The notes under the pieces: model-generated
Seen by the model: only the letters and a program-made list of their open reading frames with translations
The model's database searches: none
Told to the model about the DNA's origin: nothing
Position numbers and translations under genes: made by a program
Shown: piece by piece, positions 1 to 8,235 of the stretch
Numbering within the stretch: position 1 is the stretch's first letter
How the letters are laid out: every line of letters starts with the position of its first letter
DNA from: JAWOHX01 sp046484975
GTDB taxonomy: Bacteria; Bacillota; Clostridia; DUPQ01
Assembly: GCA_046484975.1 (NCBI GenBank)
Contig: JAWOHX010000072.1
Location: forward strand, 1-38,009
DNA: 38,009 nt
Direction of reading: 5' to 3'

Positions 1-168
1 GATGGGAACAAGCAGGAGTGGCTCATATTTCTTTTTTATGCCAAGGTAAAGAAGAAAACACGAGATGGCGATCATGATGAGGATCCGCCACCAGTCCGCG
101 GAAGAAATCAGCAAGGCAATCCCGGAGTTCTTGATCAGTTGTTGCAGGGCGAATATAAAGTCATTCAT
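1..168 (-). CDS. oadB: Na+-translocating decarboxylase beta subunit (OadB/GcdB family), N-terminal part
   Basis: The first 56 residues of a protein that runs off the left edge of the window. It begins MNDFIFALQQLIKN, continues through the first membrane helix (about residues 25-43), and ends with the segment KKKYEPLLLVPI. That segment is characteristic of the start of OadB/GcdB/MmdB beta subunits, the integral membrane part of biotin-dependent sodium-pumping decarboxylases. In that family the beta subunit decarboxylates carboxybiotin and exports Na+. The ATG at 166-168 is preceded by AAAGGAT. The gene lies 13 bases downstream of a gamma-subunit gene on the same strand, which supports the call. 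Which decarboxylase it serves (oxaloacetate, glutaconyl-CoA or methylmalonyl-CoA) cannot be told, because the alpha subunit lies outside the window. Confidence 0.85.
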   Translation of the reverse strand, partial: MNDFIFALQQLIKNSGIALLISSADWWRILIMIAISCFLLYLGIKKKYEPLLLVPI

Positions 169-181
169 TTCATTTTATCCT

Positions 182-511
182 TTAGCTCAAATGGGATTGG
201 ACCAGTTCGTTTCTGCCGGCCTGGTTCCATACAGGGGAGTTGGATCCCGTCCTTTTGAAAGAACGGACCGTGATCTCGCACTCGGCTGCCAGATGGCCCG
301 AATCAAGGAATGCACTCACAGCAGCCGCAATCACGGCGACCAGTTCATCCCCGGCCACATCCTGCTCCGGCTGGATTACCTCGGGCAAGGGTACAATGAT
401 CCTTTTCATTTTTTCCATGTTCATGATCCTGCCGAACAGGAATATGAAGAAAGACAGGACGATGAGTATGATGAAAACGATCGTAATGCCCACGATGGCG
501 TCCGTCCACAT
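182..511 (-). CDS. oadG: Na+ pump decarboxylase gamma subunit (OadG family)
   Basis: A 109-residue protein with one N-terminal membrane helix (about residues 4-26, rich in I, V, F), a short charged stretch, and a soluble tail containing GDELVAVIAAAVSAFL. This organisation is typical of OadG-family gamma subunits, which anchor the decarboxylase alpha subunit and stabilise the complex. The frame stays open upstream to 595, but the ATG at 509-511 is preceded by a strong GAGGAGG at proper spacing, so I place the start there. The next gene downstream is the beta subunit, 13 bases away, giving the usual gamma-beta order. The tail ends in polar residues (NQAGRNELVQSHLS) rather than a biotin-carrier domain, so biotin must be carried by another polypeptide. 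Confidence 0.8.
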   Translation of the reverse strand: MWTDAIVGITIVFIILIVLSFFIFLFGRIMNMEKMKRIIVPLPEVIQPEQDVAGDELVAVIAAAVSAFLDSGHLAAECEITVRSFKRTGSNSPVWNQAGRNELVQSHLS

Positions 512-627
512 GCTTGTTTCCTCCTCAAACGAATTCAGTTGGTAATTTACCATATAATATAGGTTCAAGTCAATGACCAGGGAGTGTTTCTTCAAAATCG
601 AAGGAAAACAGCTGTTCCGTTTTCAAG

Positions 628-656
628 TTGTAACGTACCATGGAATATGGTATATT
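628..656 (+). promoter_or_regulatory. Candidate sigma-A promoter for the ftsK operon
   Basis: TTGTAA (628-633) and TATATT (651-656) are separated by exactly 17 bases, about 35 bases upstream of the ftsK/spoIIIE start codon. The -10 matches the consensus at five of six positions and the -35 at four. It lies in the divergent gap between oadG and ftsK. Confidence 0.5.
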
Positions 657-691
657 ATTGGTGTCGCTCGTTGACTGAATGAGGGGGATAT

Positions 692-3034
692 ATGGCACGA
701 AAGAAAAAAAAACCTTTGAAAAAAACAAGGTCCAGATCATCCTTGAGAAATGAGATATCCGGCATACTGACCATCGCCTTCGGCATTCTGATTTTTTTTG
801 GTGTTTTTTTCCAACGGTCCTCCGGGGTCTTTGGTGCTTTCGTGTCCTCGTTCTTATCCGGGATGCTGGGCTGGCCCTACCGGATCCTTCCTTTCCTCGT
901 GATCATCCTGGGCTTGTTCCTGGTTTTTTCCAAGGTGACCGATTCCCTGAAAAAAAGGATATTCAACACCATCCTGTTGATTCTGTTCATCTCTTGTTTC
1001 TTCCATATCGCATATCTGGAAAAAAACCCGGAAGCATATGACGGAATAAGGTTTTTCAAAAAAATATCCGCATTCTATACGAACGGGCAGGAGGATCTGG
1101 GGGGGGGATTCCTGGGTGGTATCCTCGCCATGCCGGTCATTTCCCTTTTTGGCATCGCCGGGGCTTATGTGACCTTCGCCGCGTTCACCATCATCAACAT
1201 CATCATCATCACCAATAAAAGCCTGAAAAATTTCTTCATCAACGTCCGGAAGGTCTTCATGGCAGTGTTCCGCTGGATGGCGGACAGCTTCAGGCCCCTA
1301 GAACAGCAAGCCCCGGCCAAAGGGCAGGTGCGTTCCTACGAACAGCAGAGATTTGACATCCGCAGGGAGAAAAAACCCATCGACTTCAGAGTGGGGGAAA
1401 AAAGACTGACGGCCCCCGATGAGGAAATCCGGATGGAGCAGACCCCCGAACCTGTGCCCAGGAGGTCCCAGGCAAAAAAGGCAAGACCTGCGGACAGGCG
1501 GGATGCACAGGAAGCGGATGCGATCGGTGAGGAGGCCAGGGAGCATCCCTCCGCATCCTCCCACCTGTATCGTTTCCCACCCATCTCCCTTCTGGAATAT
1601 GCGACGGACCTGAACGCGGGCAGGGAGAACCCCAATGAAGTCGCCAGGAAACTGGAGGAGACATTGAGCAGCTTCGGAGTGGAAGCCAGGGTGGTCAACT
1701 ACTTCAGGGGGCCCACGGTGACCCGGTACGAGCTACAGCCCCAATCGGGGGTGAAGGTCAGCAGGATCACCAGCCTGGCAGACGATATCGCCCTGAACCT
1801 CGCTTCCAGGGATGTTCGGATCGAAGCGCCGGTGCCGGGGAAATCGGTGGTGGGCATCGAGGTGCCCAACCGGGAGAAATCAACGGTCACCCTGAGAGAG
1901 ATCATCGAATCCAACGATTTCAACGAATCGGACAGTCCCCTGACCATATCCATCGGAAAGGACATCGGCGGCAAAATCGTGGTGGCGGACATCAAGCGTA
2001 TGCCTCATCTGCTGATTGCAGGCGCGACGGGTTCCGGGAAAAGCGTATGCCTCAACACCCTGATCACCAGCCTTTTGTACAAAGCCTCTCCCGACGAGGT
2101 CAAACTGCTGCTGATCGACCCGAAGAAGGTGGAGCTGGCCCAGTACAACGGCATCCCCCATTTGCTCATTCCCGTCATCAACAACGTGAAGAAAGCAGCC
2201 GGGGCACTGAACTGGGCGGTGGTGGAGATGACCCAGCGGTACGACAAGTTCAATGCCATGGGGGCAAAGGACATCTATACCTATAATGAAAAAGCGCATA
2301 ACGACGACAAGGCGGAGAAAATTCCCCATATCGTCATTATCATCGATGAGCTGGCGGACCTGATGGTGGCAGCCCCCGGTGAAGTGGAGGATTCCATCAT
2401 CCGCCTGGCCCAGCTGGCCAGGGCGGCGGGCATGCATTTGGTGATTGCCACCCAGCGGCCATCGGTGAATGTCATCACAGGCCTGATCAAGGCCAACATC
2501 CCTTCAAGGATCGCTTTTTCCGTTGTTTCACAGGTGGATTCCAGAACCATCCTTGACATGGGTGGAGCAGAGAAGCTCCTTGGAAGCGGGGATCTGCTTT
2601 ACCATCCCATTGGCATGTCCAAACCCGTCAGGCTCCAGGGCGCGTTTGTCTCGGACAGGGAGATTGCCCGGGTGGTGGAATTTGTCAAGGGCGCAAGCCA
2701 GCCCGTGTATGACGATGAAGTGATTGAAAAGATCAACAGCGGGAAGGAAGGGCATGACAGCGGGGACGATGAAGTGGACGAACTCCTGGCCAGGGCGGTG
2801 GACCTTGTCATTGAGGCTGGCCAGGCTTCGGTATCCTACATCCAGCGCAAACTCAAGGTGGGATACGCCAGGGCAGCCAGGATCGTGGACCAGATGGAGG
2901 AACGGGGGATCGTGGGACCGTTTGAAGGAAGCAAGCCCAGGGGCATCATGATATCCAAGGATGAATGGGAGGAGCTGCAGATGAGCGACCCCCATAGCTT
3001 TGACTACAGAAACCAATCAGAAAAAGGAGAATGA
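692..3034 (+). CDS. ftsK: FtsK/SpoIIIE-family DNA translocase
   Basis: A 780-residue ATP-driven DNA pump that moves chromosomal DNA through the division or sporulation septum. The N-terminus is basic (MARKKKKPLKK), followed by about four hydrophobic segments up to residue ~175. A charged linker (about 195-295) leads to the alpha/beta motor. Walker A is GATGSGKS at 444-451, Walker B is IIIDELADLM around 549-558, and the segment VIATQRPSVNVITG is the usual FtsK motor sequence. The C-terminal ~65 residues (VDELLARAV ... IVGPFEGSKPRG) form the winged-helix gamma domain that reads KOPS/SRS sites. Length is normal for the family. The start follows GAGGGGG. It heads a run of plus-strand genes, with folD 6 bases downstream. 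Whether it acts in vegetative division or sporulation cannot be told from sequence. A run of nine G near 1109-1117 leaves the frame intact. Confidence 0.95.
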   Translation: MARKKKKPLKKTRSRSSLRNEISGILTIAFGILIFFGVFFQRSSGVFGAFVSSFLSGMLGWPYRILPFLVIILGLFLVFSKVTDSLKKRIFNTILLILFISCFFHIAYLEKNPEAYDGIRFFKKISAFYTNGQEDLGGGFLGGILAMPVISLFGIAGAYVTFAAFTIINIIIITNKSLKNFFINVRKVFMAVFRWMADSFRPLEQQAPAKGQVRSYEQQRFDIRREKKPIDFRVGEKRLTAPDEEIRMEQTPEPVPRRSQAKKARPADRRDAQEADAIGEEAREHPSASSHLYRFPPISLLEYATDLNAGRENPNEVARKLEETLSSFGVEARVVNYFRGPTVTRYELQPQSGVKVSRITSLADDIALNLASRDVRIEAPVPGKSVVGIEVPNREKSTVTLREIIESNDFNESDSPLTISIGKDIGGKIVVADIKRMPHLLIAGATGSGKSVCLNTLITSLLYKASPDEVKLLLIDPKKVELAQYNGIPHLLIPVINNVKKAAGALNWAVVEMTQRYDKFNAMGAKDIYTYNEKAHNDDKAEKIPHIVIIIDELADLMVAAPGEVEDSIIRLAQLARAAGMHLVIATQRPSVNVITGLIKANIPSRIAFSVVSQVDSRTILDMGGAEKLLGSGDLLYHPIGMSKPVRLQGAFVSDREIARVVEFVKGASQPVYDDEVIEKINSGKEGHDSGDDEVDELLARAVDLVIEAGQASVSYIQRKLKVGYARAARIVDQMEERGIVGPFEGSKPRGIMISKDEWEELQMSDPHSFDYRNQSEKGE

Positions 3035-3040
3035 CAGAAC

Positions 3041-3889
3041 ATGGCAATGATACTGGACGGAAAGAAACTGGCGGCGCAGATGCGGGAGGAAATGAAAAGT
3101 GAAGTGCAGGAGATGAAGGCCGCCGGGGTGCATCCCTGCCTGGCGGTTGTCCTCGTGGGCGAGGACCCTGCCTCAAGAATATATGTGTCCATGAAGGAGA
3201 AGGACTGCGAAAAGGTGGGCATTTTGTCCATGGAGTTCAAGCTGGACGCAAGCACACCGGAGGAGGAGCTCCTGCAGTTGGTGGACAGGCTCAATGATGA
3301 CAAAAAAGTCCATGGGATCCTGGTGCAGCTGCCCCTTCCCGGCCATATTGACGAGAACACCGTCCTGAACAGGCTCAAACCGGAGAAGGATGTGGACGGG
3401 TTCCATCCTGTCAACGCAGGCAGGTTGCTGACCGGACAGGACAGTTTCGTCCCCTGTACCCCCCTTGGCGTCATCGAGCTGATCAAGATGTCCGGCATTG
3501 AGATATCCGGAAAATCCTGCGTGGTGGTGGGCCGCAGCAACATCGTGGGGAAACCTGCCGCCATTCTGCTGCTCAAGGAGCATGGCACCGTGACCATCTG
3601 CCATTCCCGGACCAGGAATCTGAAGGAGGTGACCGGGAATGCTGACATCCTTGTGGCCGCCATCGGCAGGCCTGATTTCATCACCGGCGACATGGTCAAG
3701 GAAGGTGCGGTGGTCATCGATGTGGGAATCAACCGGCTGGCGGACAACAAGGTCACAGGGGATGTGAATTATGAGGAAGCTTCCCGGAAGGCAGCAGCCA
3801 TAACGCCGGTTCCCGGCGGGGTGGGGCCAATGACCAGGACCATGCTCCTGAAGAACACCATCAAAGCGGCAAAAAAGACCATCGGATGA
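3041..3889 (+). CDS. folD: FolD: methylenetetrahydrofolate dehydrogenase / methenyl-THF cyclohydrolase
   Basis: A 282-residue cytosolic bifunctional enzyme. It oxidises 5,10-methylene-THF with NADP+ and hydrolyses the methenyl product to 10-formyl-THF. The catalytic Tyr and Lys lie in SRIYVSMKEKDC (Y48, K52). The folate-side signature VQLPLPGHI and the following KDVDGFHPVNAGRL are intact, as is the nucleotide-binding VVVGRSNIVGKPAA. The C-terminus carries TPVPGGVGPMT, the last family signature. Length is the usual ~280. An AAGGAG lies upstream of the ATG. The last four bases (ATGA) overlap the start of mtaB, so the two are probably translationally coupled. Confidence 0.97.
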   Translation: MAMILDGKKLAAQMREEMKSEVQEMKAAGVHPCLAVVLVGEDPASRIYVSMKEKDCEKVGILSMEFKLDASTPEEELLQLVDRLNDDKKVHGILVQLPLPGHIDENTVLNRLKPEKDVDGFHPVNAGRLLTGQDSFVPCTPLGVIELIKMSGIEISGKSCVVVGRSNIVGKPAAILLLKEHGTVTICHSRTRNLKEVTGNADILVAAIGRPDFITGDMVKEGAVVIDVGINRLADNKVTGDVNYEEASRKAAAITPVPGGVGPMTRTMLLKNTIKAAKKTIG

Positions 3890-5187
3890 AAACCGTTTCC
3901 TTCATCACGCTGGGATGCAAGGTCAACCAGTACGAAACAAGCGCCATGATGCAGTCTTTCCTGGAGAAAGGTTATGTTCAGGTGCCTTTTGGAGACAAGG
4001 CAGACGTGGCTGTGGTGAACACCTGCACCGTGACCGGGGAAAGCGCGAGAAAATCCAGGCAGATGATCCGCAGAGCCAGACGAGCCAATCCGGACGGGCT
4101 GGTGGTTTCCTGCGGATGCCTGAGCCATCTGGAAGGGGAACCCGAAGGCGGGTCTGCCGATATCGTCATCGGCAACCTGGAAAAACCCCGGATTGTGGAA
4201 ATTGTGGAAACCTGCCGCAGGCATCATGAGGTAACCAATGTTTTCCAGCAAAGGGAATACGAAGGGTTCCCGGCCAGCGGAGGAACACCCAGGACCAGGG
4301 CTTTTGTGAAGATCCAGGACGGGTGCGACAACTTCTGTGCTTACTGCGTCATTCCATATGCAAGGGGACGTTCCAGAAGCAGGAAGCCTGAGGATGTCTT
4401 CAGGGAAGTGAGGAGTCTGGCGGAAAACGGCGCAAAGGAGATTGTCTTCACTGGAATCCACCTGGATTCCTACGGCAAGGATCTGGAAGCCACAAGCCTG
4501 GTCCATATCCTGGAAAGAGCCCAGCAGGAAACCGGGATCCACAGGATCCGGCTGAGTTCCCTGGAACCGGGCATCATTGACCGGGAGTTCATCCAACGGG
4601 TGAGGGTGCTGGACAAACTGTGTCCCCATTTTCACCTGTCCCTGCAGAGCGGATGCGACGACACCTTGAAAAGGATGAACAGAAGATACACAACCTTGCA
4701 ATACCGGGAGACCGCCGAGGCCCTGCGAAAGCATTTTCCCGGTGTCTCCCTGACGACGGATGTCATCGTCGGCTTTCCCGGAGAGGATGACAGGGAATTC
4801 CGGGAGTCGTTGGATTTCGTCAGGGAAATGGGTTTCCTGAAAGTCCATGTCTTCCCGTTCTCCCCCCTGGAACCTGCCGCAGCGCAGAAAATGCCCGGTC
4901 AGGTCCCTCCCGGGGTAAAGGGGGCAAGGAGCGTTGCCATGATCAAAATGTCCACGGAGGTTTCCCGGGGCATTCTGGAAGAGGCCATGGGGAAAAAGGT
5001 CAGCGTGCTGGTGGAACAGGAAGTGAAAGACCAGCCCGGGCATGTCGAGGGCCATACCGAGAATTTCATCCGGGTGGTTTTCCCGGGGGATGACAAAGAC
5101 ATCAATTCTTTCAAAGATGTTACAATGATGGAAATAGAAGGAGAACATGTCCTCGGAAGGTTGCACCGGGAGGGTGGTTTATATTAA
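3886..5187 (+). CDS. mtaB: MtaB-type tRNA threonylcarbamoyladenosine methylthiotransferase (radical SAM)
   Basis: A 433-residue methylthiotransferase that in this family converts t6A37 to ms2t6A37 in tRNAs reading ANN codons. The N-terminal UPF0004 domain supplies cluster cysteines C11 (in ITLGCKVNQYE), C47 (VVNTCTV) and C76/C78 (VVSCGCL). The radical SAM cluster is C147-x3-C151-x2-C154 in DGCDNFCAYCVIPYARG. A C-terminal TRAM-like tail follows (VLVEQEVKDQPGHVEGHTEN). The opening residues MKTVSFITLGCKVNQYE are diagnostic of MtaB rather than MiaB or RimO. It overlaps folD by ATGA. A GTG-rich stretch follows before the ireB ribosome binding site. Confidence 0.93.
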   Translation: MKTVSFITLGCKVNQYETSAMMQSFLEKGYVQVPFGDKADVAVVNTCTVTGESARKSRQMIRRARRANPDGLVVSCGCLSHLEGEPEGGSADIVIGNLEKPRIVEIVETCRRHHEVTNVFQQREYEGFPASGGTPRTRAFVKIQDGCDNFCAYCVIPYARGRSRSRKPEDVFREVRSLAENGAKEIVFTGIHLDSYGKDLEATSLVHILERAQQETGIHRIRLSSLEPGIIDREFIQRVRVLDKLCPHFHLSLQSGCDDTLKRMNRRYTTLQYRETAEALRKHFPGVSLTTDVIVGFPGEDDREFRESLDFVREMGFLKVHVFPFSPLEPAAAQKMPGQVPPGVKGARSVAMIKMSTEVSRGILEEAMGKKVSVLVEQEVKDQPGHVEGHTENFIRVVFPGDDKDINSFKDVTMMEIEGEHVLGRLHREGGLY

Positions 5188-5220
5188 TATAGAGACAGAC
5201 ATGAAGGGGAGGAACGGACC

Positions 5221-5472
5221 ATGAGTACTGAGACCCAGAGTTTCAAGATAGATATGCAGAAGCAGGACGAGGCCAAGATGATCATCATGGAGGTTTGCAA
5301 GGCTTTGGAGCAAAAAGGTTACAATCCTGTGAATCAGATCGCCGGTTACCTGCTTTCAGGTGACCCTACCTATATCACCAGTTTCGAAGGCGCAAGGAAA
5401 GCCATCAGGAAGCTGGAGAGGGACGAGATCATCGAGGAACTCCTCAAATACTATATCACCAATAATGGATAA
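5221..5472 (+). CDS. ireB: IreB family (UPF0297/DUF965) regulatory phosphoprotein
   Basis: An 83-residue protein with the highly conserved UPF0297 sequence. It includes VCKALEQKGYNPVNQIAGYL, SGDPTYITSF and ARKAIRKLERDEI. In Enterococcus faecalis the homologue IreB is phosphorylated by the PASTA kinase IreK on N-terminal threonines and acts as a negative regulator of cephalosporin resistance. The N-terminus here has Thr3 and Thr5 as possible targets. GGGAGG precedes the ATG. In many Firmicutes ireB sits with ruvX and a DUF1292 gene, and the same cluster is seen here except for an aldo/keto reductase gene wedged between ireB and ruvX. The last eight bases overlap that reductase. Confidence 0.92.
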   Translation: MSTETQSFKIDMQKQDEAKMIIMEVCKALEQKGYNPVNQIAGYLLSGDPTYITSFEGARKAIRKLERDEIIEELLKYYITNNG

Positions 5473-6412
5473 GGTCAGGTTTGGCAATACGTCGCTGCAG
5501 GTCCCTTCCCTTTGTTTCGGATCGTTGACCATCGGCCCCCTTCAAGCTGGATATTCTGTGGAAAAAGGTGCAAAAATCATCTGTCATGCTTTCGAACAAG
5601 GCATGAATTTCATTGACACTGCGGAACTCTACGGGACCTATCCCCATATCCAAAAAGCCGCGGAATGGTTCCCGGGGGAATTCGTGGTGAGCACCAAATC
5701 CTATGCCTATTCAAAGGAACAAGCCGTGAAAAGCCTGGAGAAAGCCAGAAGGGAAATGGCCAGGGATGTCATCGACATTTTTATGCTGCACGAGCAGGAA
5801 TCAGCCCATACGCTAAGGGGGCATCGTGCCGCCCTGGAATATTACATGGACGAAAAGGCAAAGGGAAGGATCAGGGCCGTCGGGGTGTCCACCCATTTTA
5901 CGGAGGTTGTGCGGGTCGCGGCGGAAATGGATGAGATTGATGTGATTCATCCCATCCTCAACAGGAAGGGCATCGGCATCGCGGACGGATCTGTCGATGA
6001 CATGCTGGAAGCCATCCGGAAAGCCCACGGGGCGGGAAAAGGGATATTCACCATGAAGCCCCTGGGAGGCGGGAGCCTGATCAGGGACTATTTCCAATGC
6101 ATGGCATTTGTCAGGGACAATCCGACTGTCCACAGCACCGCCGTGGGAATCAAAAGCATGGAGGAAGCCCGCATGGGCATTTCTTTTTTCAACCATGAGC
6201 CCGTTGATCCGGAAATCCTTGGAAAAATTGCTTTACATAAAAGAAAATTGCATATAGAATCTTGGTGTTGTAACTGCCGTGAGTGTGTGGCAAGATGCAA
6301 GCAGAAGGCATTGCGCAGTGAGAACGGCAAGGTGATGGTGGATGCATCCAGATGTGCCCTATGCGGCTATTGCATCAGCGTCTGCCCCATGTTTGCCATC
6401 AAAATATTTTGA
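5465..6412 (+). CDS. Aldo/keto reductase with C-terminal 2x[4Fe-4S] ferredoxin domain
   Basis: A 315-residue two-part protein. Residues 1 to ~250 form an aldo/keto reductase barrel with the family catalytic tetrad D51, Y56 (DTAELYGTY), K78 (VVSTKSYA) and H109 (IFMLHEQES). The C-terminal ~50 residues contain two complete CxxCxxCxxxC motifs (CCNCRECVARC and CALCGYCISVCP), so two [4Fe-4S] clusters are expected. The substrate is unknown. Family members of this build are thought to couple carbonyl or quinone-type reduction to ferredoxin-like electron transfer. The ATG at 5465 overlaps the end of ireB (ATGGATAA), and this start gives the normal AKR N-terminus. The gene sits inside the conserved ireB-ruvX neighbourhood, so it is co-transcribed with housekeeping genes. 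Confidence 0.88.
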   Translation: MDKVRFGNTSLQVPSLCFGSLTIGPLQAGYSVEKGAKIICHAFEQGMNFIDTAELYGTYPHIQKAAEWFPGEFVVSTKSYAYSKEQAVKSLEKARREMARDVIDIFMLHEQESAHTLRGHRAALEYYMDEKAKGRIRAVGVSTHFTEVVRVAAEMDEIDVIHPILNRKGIGIADGSVDDMLEAIRKAHGAGKGIFTMKPLGGGSLIRDYFQCMAFVRDNPTVHSTAVGIKSMEEARMGISFFNHEPVDPEILGKIALHKRKLHIESWCCNCRECVARCKQKALRSENGKVMVDASRCALCGYCISVCPMFAIKIF

Positions 6413-6418
6413 GGTACC

Positions 6419-6829
6419 ATGACAGTATTGGGAATTGATTTCGGAGACAGAAGGATTGGAATAGCGAAAAGCGATGCGCTGGGCATGCTGGCCGGGGGAC
6501 TGGACACCATTGCCTGGGACAGGGACATCAATGTGCCTGTGGAAAAAATCGTGGAACTCATCCGGTTCCACAAGGTGGGGAAAGTGGTGGTGGGCATGCC
6601 CAGGAACATGGATGGGAGCCACGGGGAGCGGGCAAGGGTCACCGATGATTTCGCGGCTGTTCTCCGGGGGAAAACGGATGTGGAAATCATCTTCTGGGAC
6701 GAGAGGCTGACATCCAAATCTGCCCGCAGGACCATGCAGGAAAAGGGAATCAAGACAGGGCATCATAAGAGCGATGTGGACCGGATTGCCGCCTGCTATA
6801 TCCTCCAGTCCTACCTTGACAGCCGATAG
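6419..6829 (+). CDS. ruvX: RuvX/YqgF family pre-16S rRNA nuclease / Holliday-junction-resolvase-like protein
   Basis: A 136-residue RNase H-fold protein. The first acidic residue sits in the opening strand VLGIDFGDRRIGIAKSD. Further conserved segments are VVGMPRNMDGSHGERA, WDERLTSKSAR and HHKSDVDRIAACYIL, which supply the other metal-binding acidic residues. In E. coli YqgF is implicated in 16S rRNA 5' end maturation. The Holliday-junction role is by fold similarity only. Length is the family norm. It starts 6 bases after the reductase and is followed at 10 bases by the DUF1292 gene. Confidence 0.93.
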   Translation: MTVLGIDFGDRRIGIAKSDALGMLAGGLDTIAWDRDINVPVEKIVELIRFHKVGKVVVGMPRNMDGSHGERARVTDDFAAVLRGKTDVEIIFWDERLTSKSARRTMQEKGIKTGHHKSDVDRIAACYILQSYLDSR

Positions 6830-6839
6830 GAGGTGTCTG

Positions 6840-7121
6840 ATGAAAGAAAACGACGGCATTCTGACCCTGGAAGATGAGAACGGAAAAATCCTGAACCTGA
6901 GGGTTCTGGAATTGCTCTCCTGCAATGGCCAGAGATATGTGCTTCTCGAGGATATCAACGAGGAAAACGACGAATCATATATCTTCCGGTTCATCGAGAA
7001 CAAGGAGGACATGGAATACGACAGCTTGGAAAGCATCGAGGACAAGGAGGAGCTCCTCCTTGTATGCAGGCTTTTTGAACAAAAGATGGAAGGCAAGGAT
7101 CAAACGAACAAAGGAGGATAG
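6840..7121 (+). CDS. DUF1292 family protein (YrzB-like)
   Basis: A 93-residue acidic protein with the DUF1292 pattern: an opening LTLEDENGK, then FRVLEL-like (NLRVLELLSCNGQRYVLLE), and a Glu-rich second half ending in LVCRLFEQKM. The function of the family is unknown. Its steady position behind ireB and ruvX in Firmicutes is the main lead. The ATG at 6840 follows a strong AGGAGG (6829-6834). The frame is open further upstream inside ruvX, but there is no comparable ribosome binding site there. The stop is two bases before the next start. Confidence 0.87.
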   Translation: MKENDGILTLEDENGKILNLRVLELLSCNGQRYVLLEDINEENDESYIFRFIENKEDMEYDSLESIEDKEELLLVCRLFEQKMEGKDQTNKGG

Positions 7122-7122
7122 G

Positions 7123-8226
7123 ATGAAAAAAGCATTGTCAGTTTTGCTGGCACTGGTTCTGGTCACCAGCATCACCGCTTGCAGGAAAAAAACGGAAGAA
7201 CCCACGGCATCCCCGTCCCCGGAGCCCACCCAGAACGCGACGCAGCAACCCACACAGAGTCCGCAGACCCCTGAACCTGTGACTCCGGAACCTACGCCGG
7301 AACCCTCTGAAGAACCAGCCGAAGACCCGGTGGAGCCACTGGCATTCTATTTCCCGGAGGCACAGTCCAGGCCGGTCGCCGTCGTGGTGGACAACGGAGG
7401 AGACAGGGCGTTTCCCCAGGCGGGACTGGGACACGCGCAGATTGTTTATGAGATGCTGGCGGAAGGAGGCATCACCCGGTATCTGGCATTGTTCTGGGAG
7501 TCGGAGGCCAATCTCATCGGCCCGGTGCGCAGTGCAAGGCACTACATGCTGGACTTCATCCTGCCCTTTGATGCCATGCTCGCCCATGTGGGGGGAAGTC
7601 CCCAGGCGATGGCGGACATCCCTAAACTGGGGATCGAGTCCATCAACAGCCTCGTCAAGGCCGGATATATCTTCGAGGATATGACCAATGACCCGGGCAA
7701 CTGGCAGGATACCTTCACCTACATGTATAAAATCAACCAGTACATCAGCGGTTTCCAGATTCCCACCGCAAGCGGAAAAGTCCATCTGCCCCAATATTAT
7801 GATGTGATCACCATCCCTGCCACGGGGATCACGGCAAACACCGTCATGCTGACCTATTCACCCCAGGCCTACAACGCATATGCCTATGACACGGAAAGAA
7901 TGCAGTATTTCAGGAACCGGAATGGAAAAACCCATCTGGAGAAGGAGTCGGGGCTCCCCTTCGGCGTGACAAACATCATCGTCCAGTTCATGGAGAACAA
8001 GACCATCCCAGGCGACAAGGAGGGGCGCCAGAACCTGACCACCGTGGGAGAGGGAAAGGGATATTTCATCACCGCGGGGAAAGCGGTGGACATTACCTGG
8101 GAAAAAGCAGACAGGAGCGCCCCAACACGATATTATGGCAAGGACGGCAAGGAAATCATCTGGAACCCCGGGAATACATGGATCCAGGTCATGCCATTGA
8201 ATGCAGAGGTGATGATTCTGCAGTAG
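7123..8226 (+). CDS. DUF3048 (YerB-like) lipoprotein
   Basis: A 367-residue exported lipoprotein. The signal peptide MKKALSVLLALVLVTSITAC ends in a lipobox with the acylated Cys at residue 20. A long Pro/Thr/Glu/Ser spacer (about 22-68) would hold the domain away from the membrane. The body matches DUF3048 (YerB): SRPVAVVVDNGGDRAFPQAG, IVYEMLAEGGITRYLALF, GPVRSARHYMLDF and the C-terminal WNPGNTWIQVMP. B. subtilis YerB is uncharacterised but likely acts on the cell surface. The start is chosen at the ATG preceded by AAAGGAGG, two bases after the DUF1292 stop. It is the last gene of the plus-strand run and converges with the glycosidase at 8236; the 9-base gap contains no terminator I can see. 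Confidence 0.88.
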   Translation: MKKALSVLLALVLVTSITACRKKTEEPTASPSPEPTQNATQQPTQSPQTPEPVTPEPTPEPSEEPAEDPVEPLAFYFPEAQSRPVAVVVDNGGDRAFPQAGLGHAQIVYEMLAEGGITRYLALFWESEANLIGPVRSARHYMLDFILPFDAMLAHVGGSPQAMADIPKLGIESINSLVKAGYIFEDMTNDPGNWQDTFTYMYKINQYISGFQIPTASGKVHLPQYYDVITIPATGITANTVMLTYSPQAYNAYAYDTERMQYFRNRNGKTHLEKESGLPFGVTNIIVQFMENKTIPGDKEGRQNLTTVGEGKGYFITAGKAVDITWEKADRSAPTRYYGKDGKEIIWNPGNTWIQVMPLNAEVMILQ

Positions 8227-8235
8227 GCAGGATTT

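Noticed and set aside
1109..1117. A run of nine G in ftsK as a possible frameshift
   Set aside because: The frame is continuous through the run and the protein has normal length and motifs on both sides.
3769..5166. A 465-codon minus-strand frame opposite mtaB
   Set aside because: The plus strand carries a clear radical SAM protein with all motifs; the minus translation is Pro/His/Gly-rich without recognisable domains.
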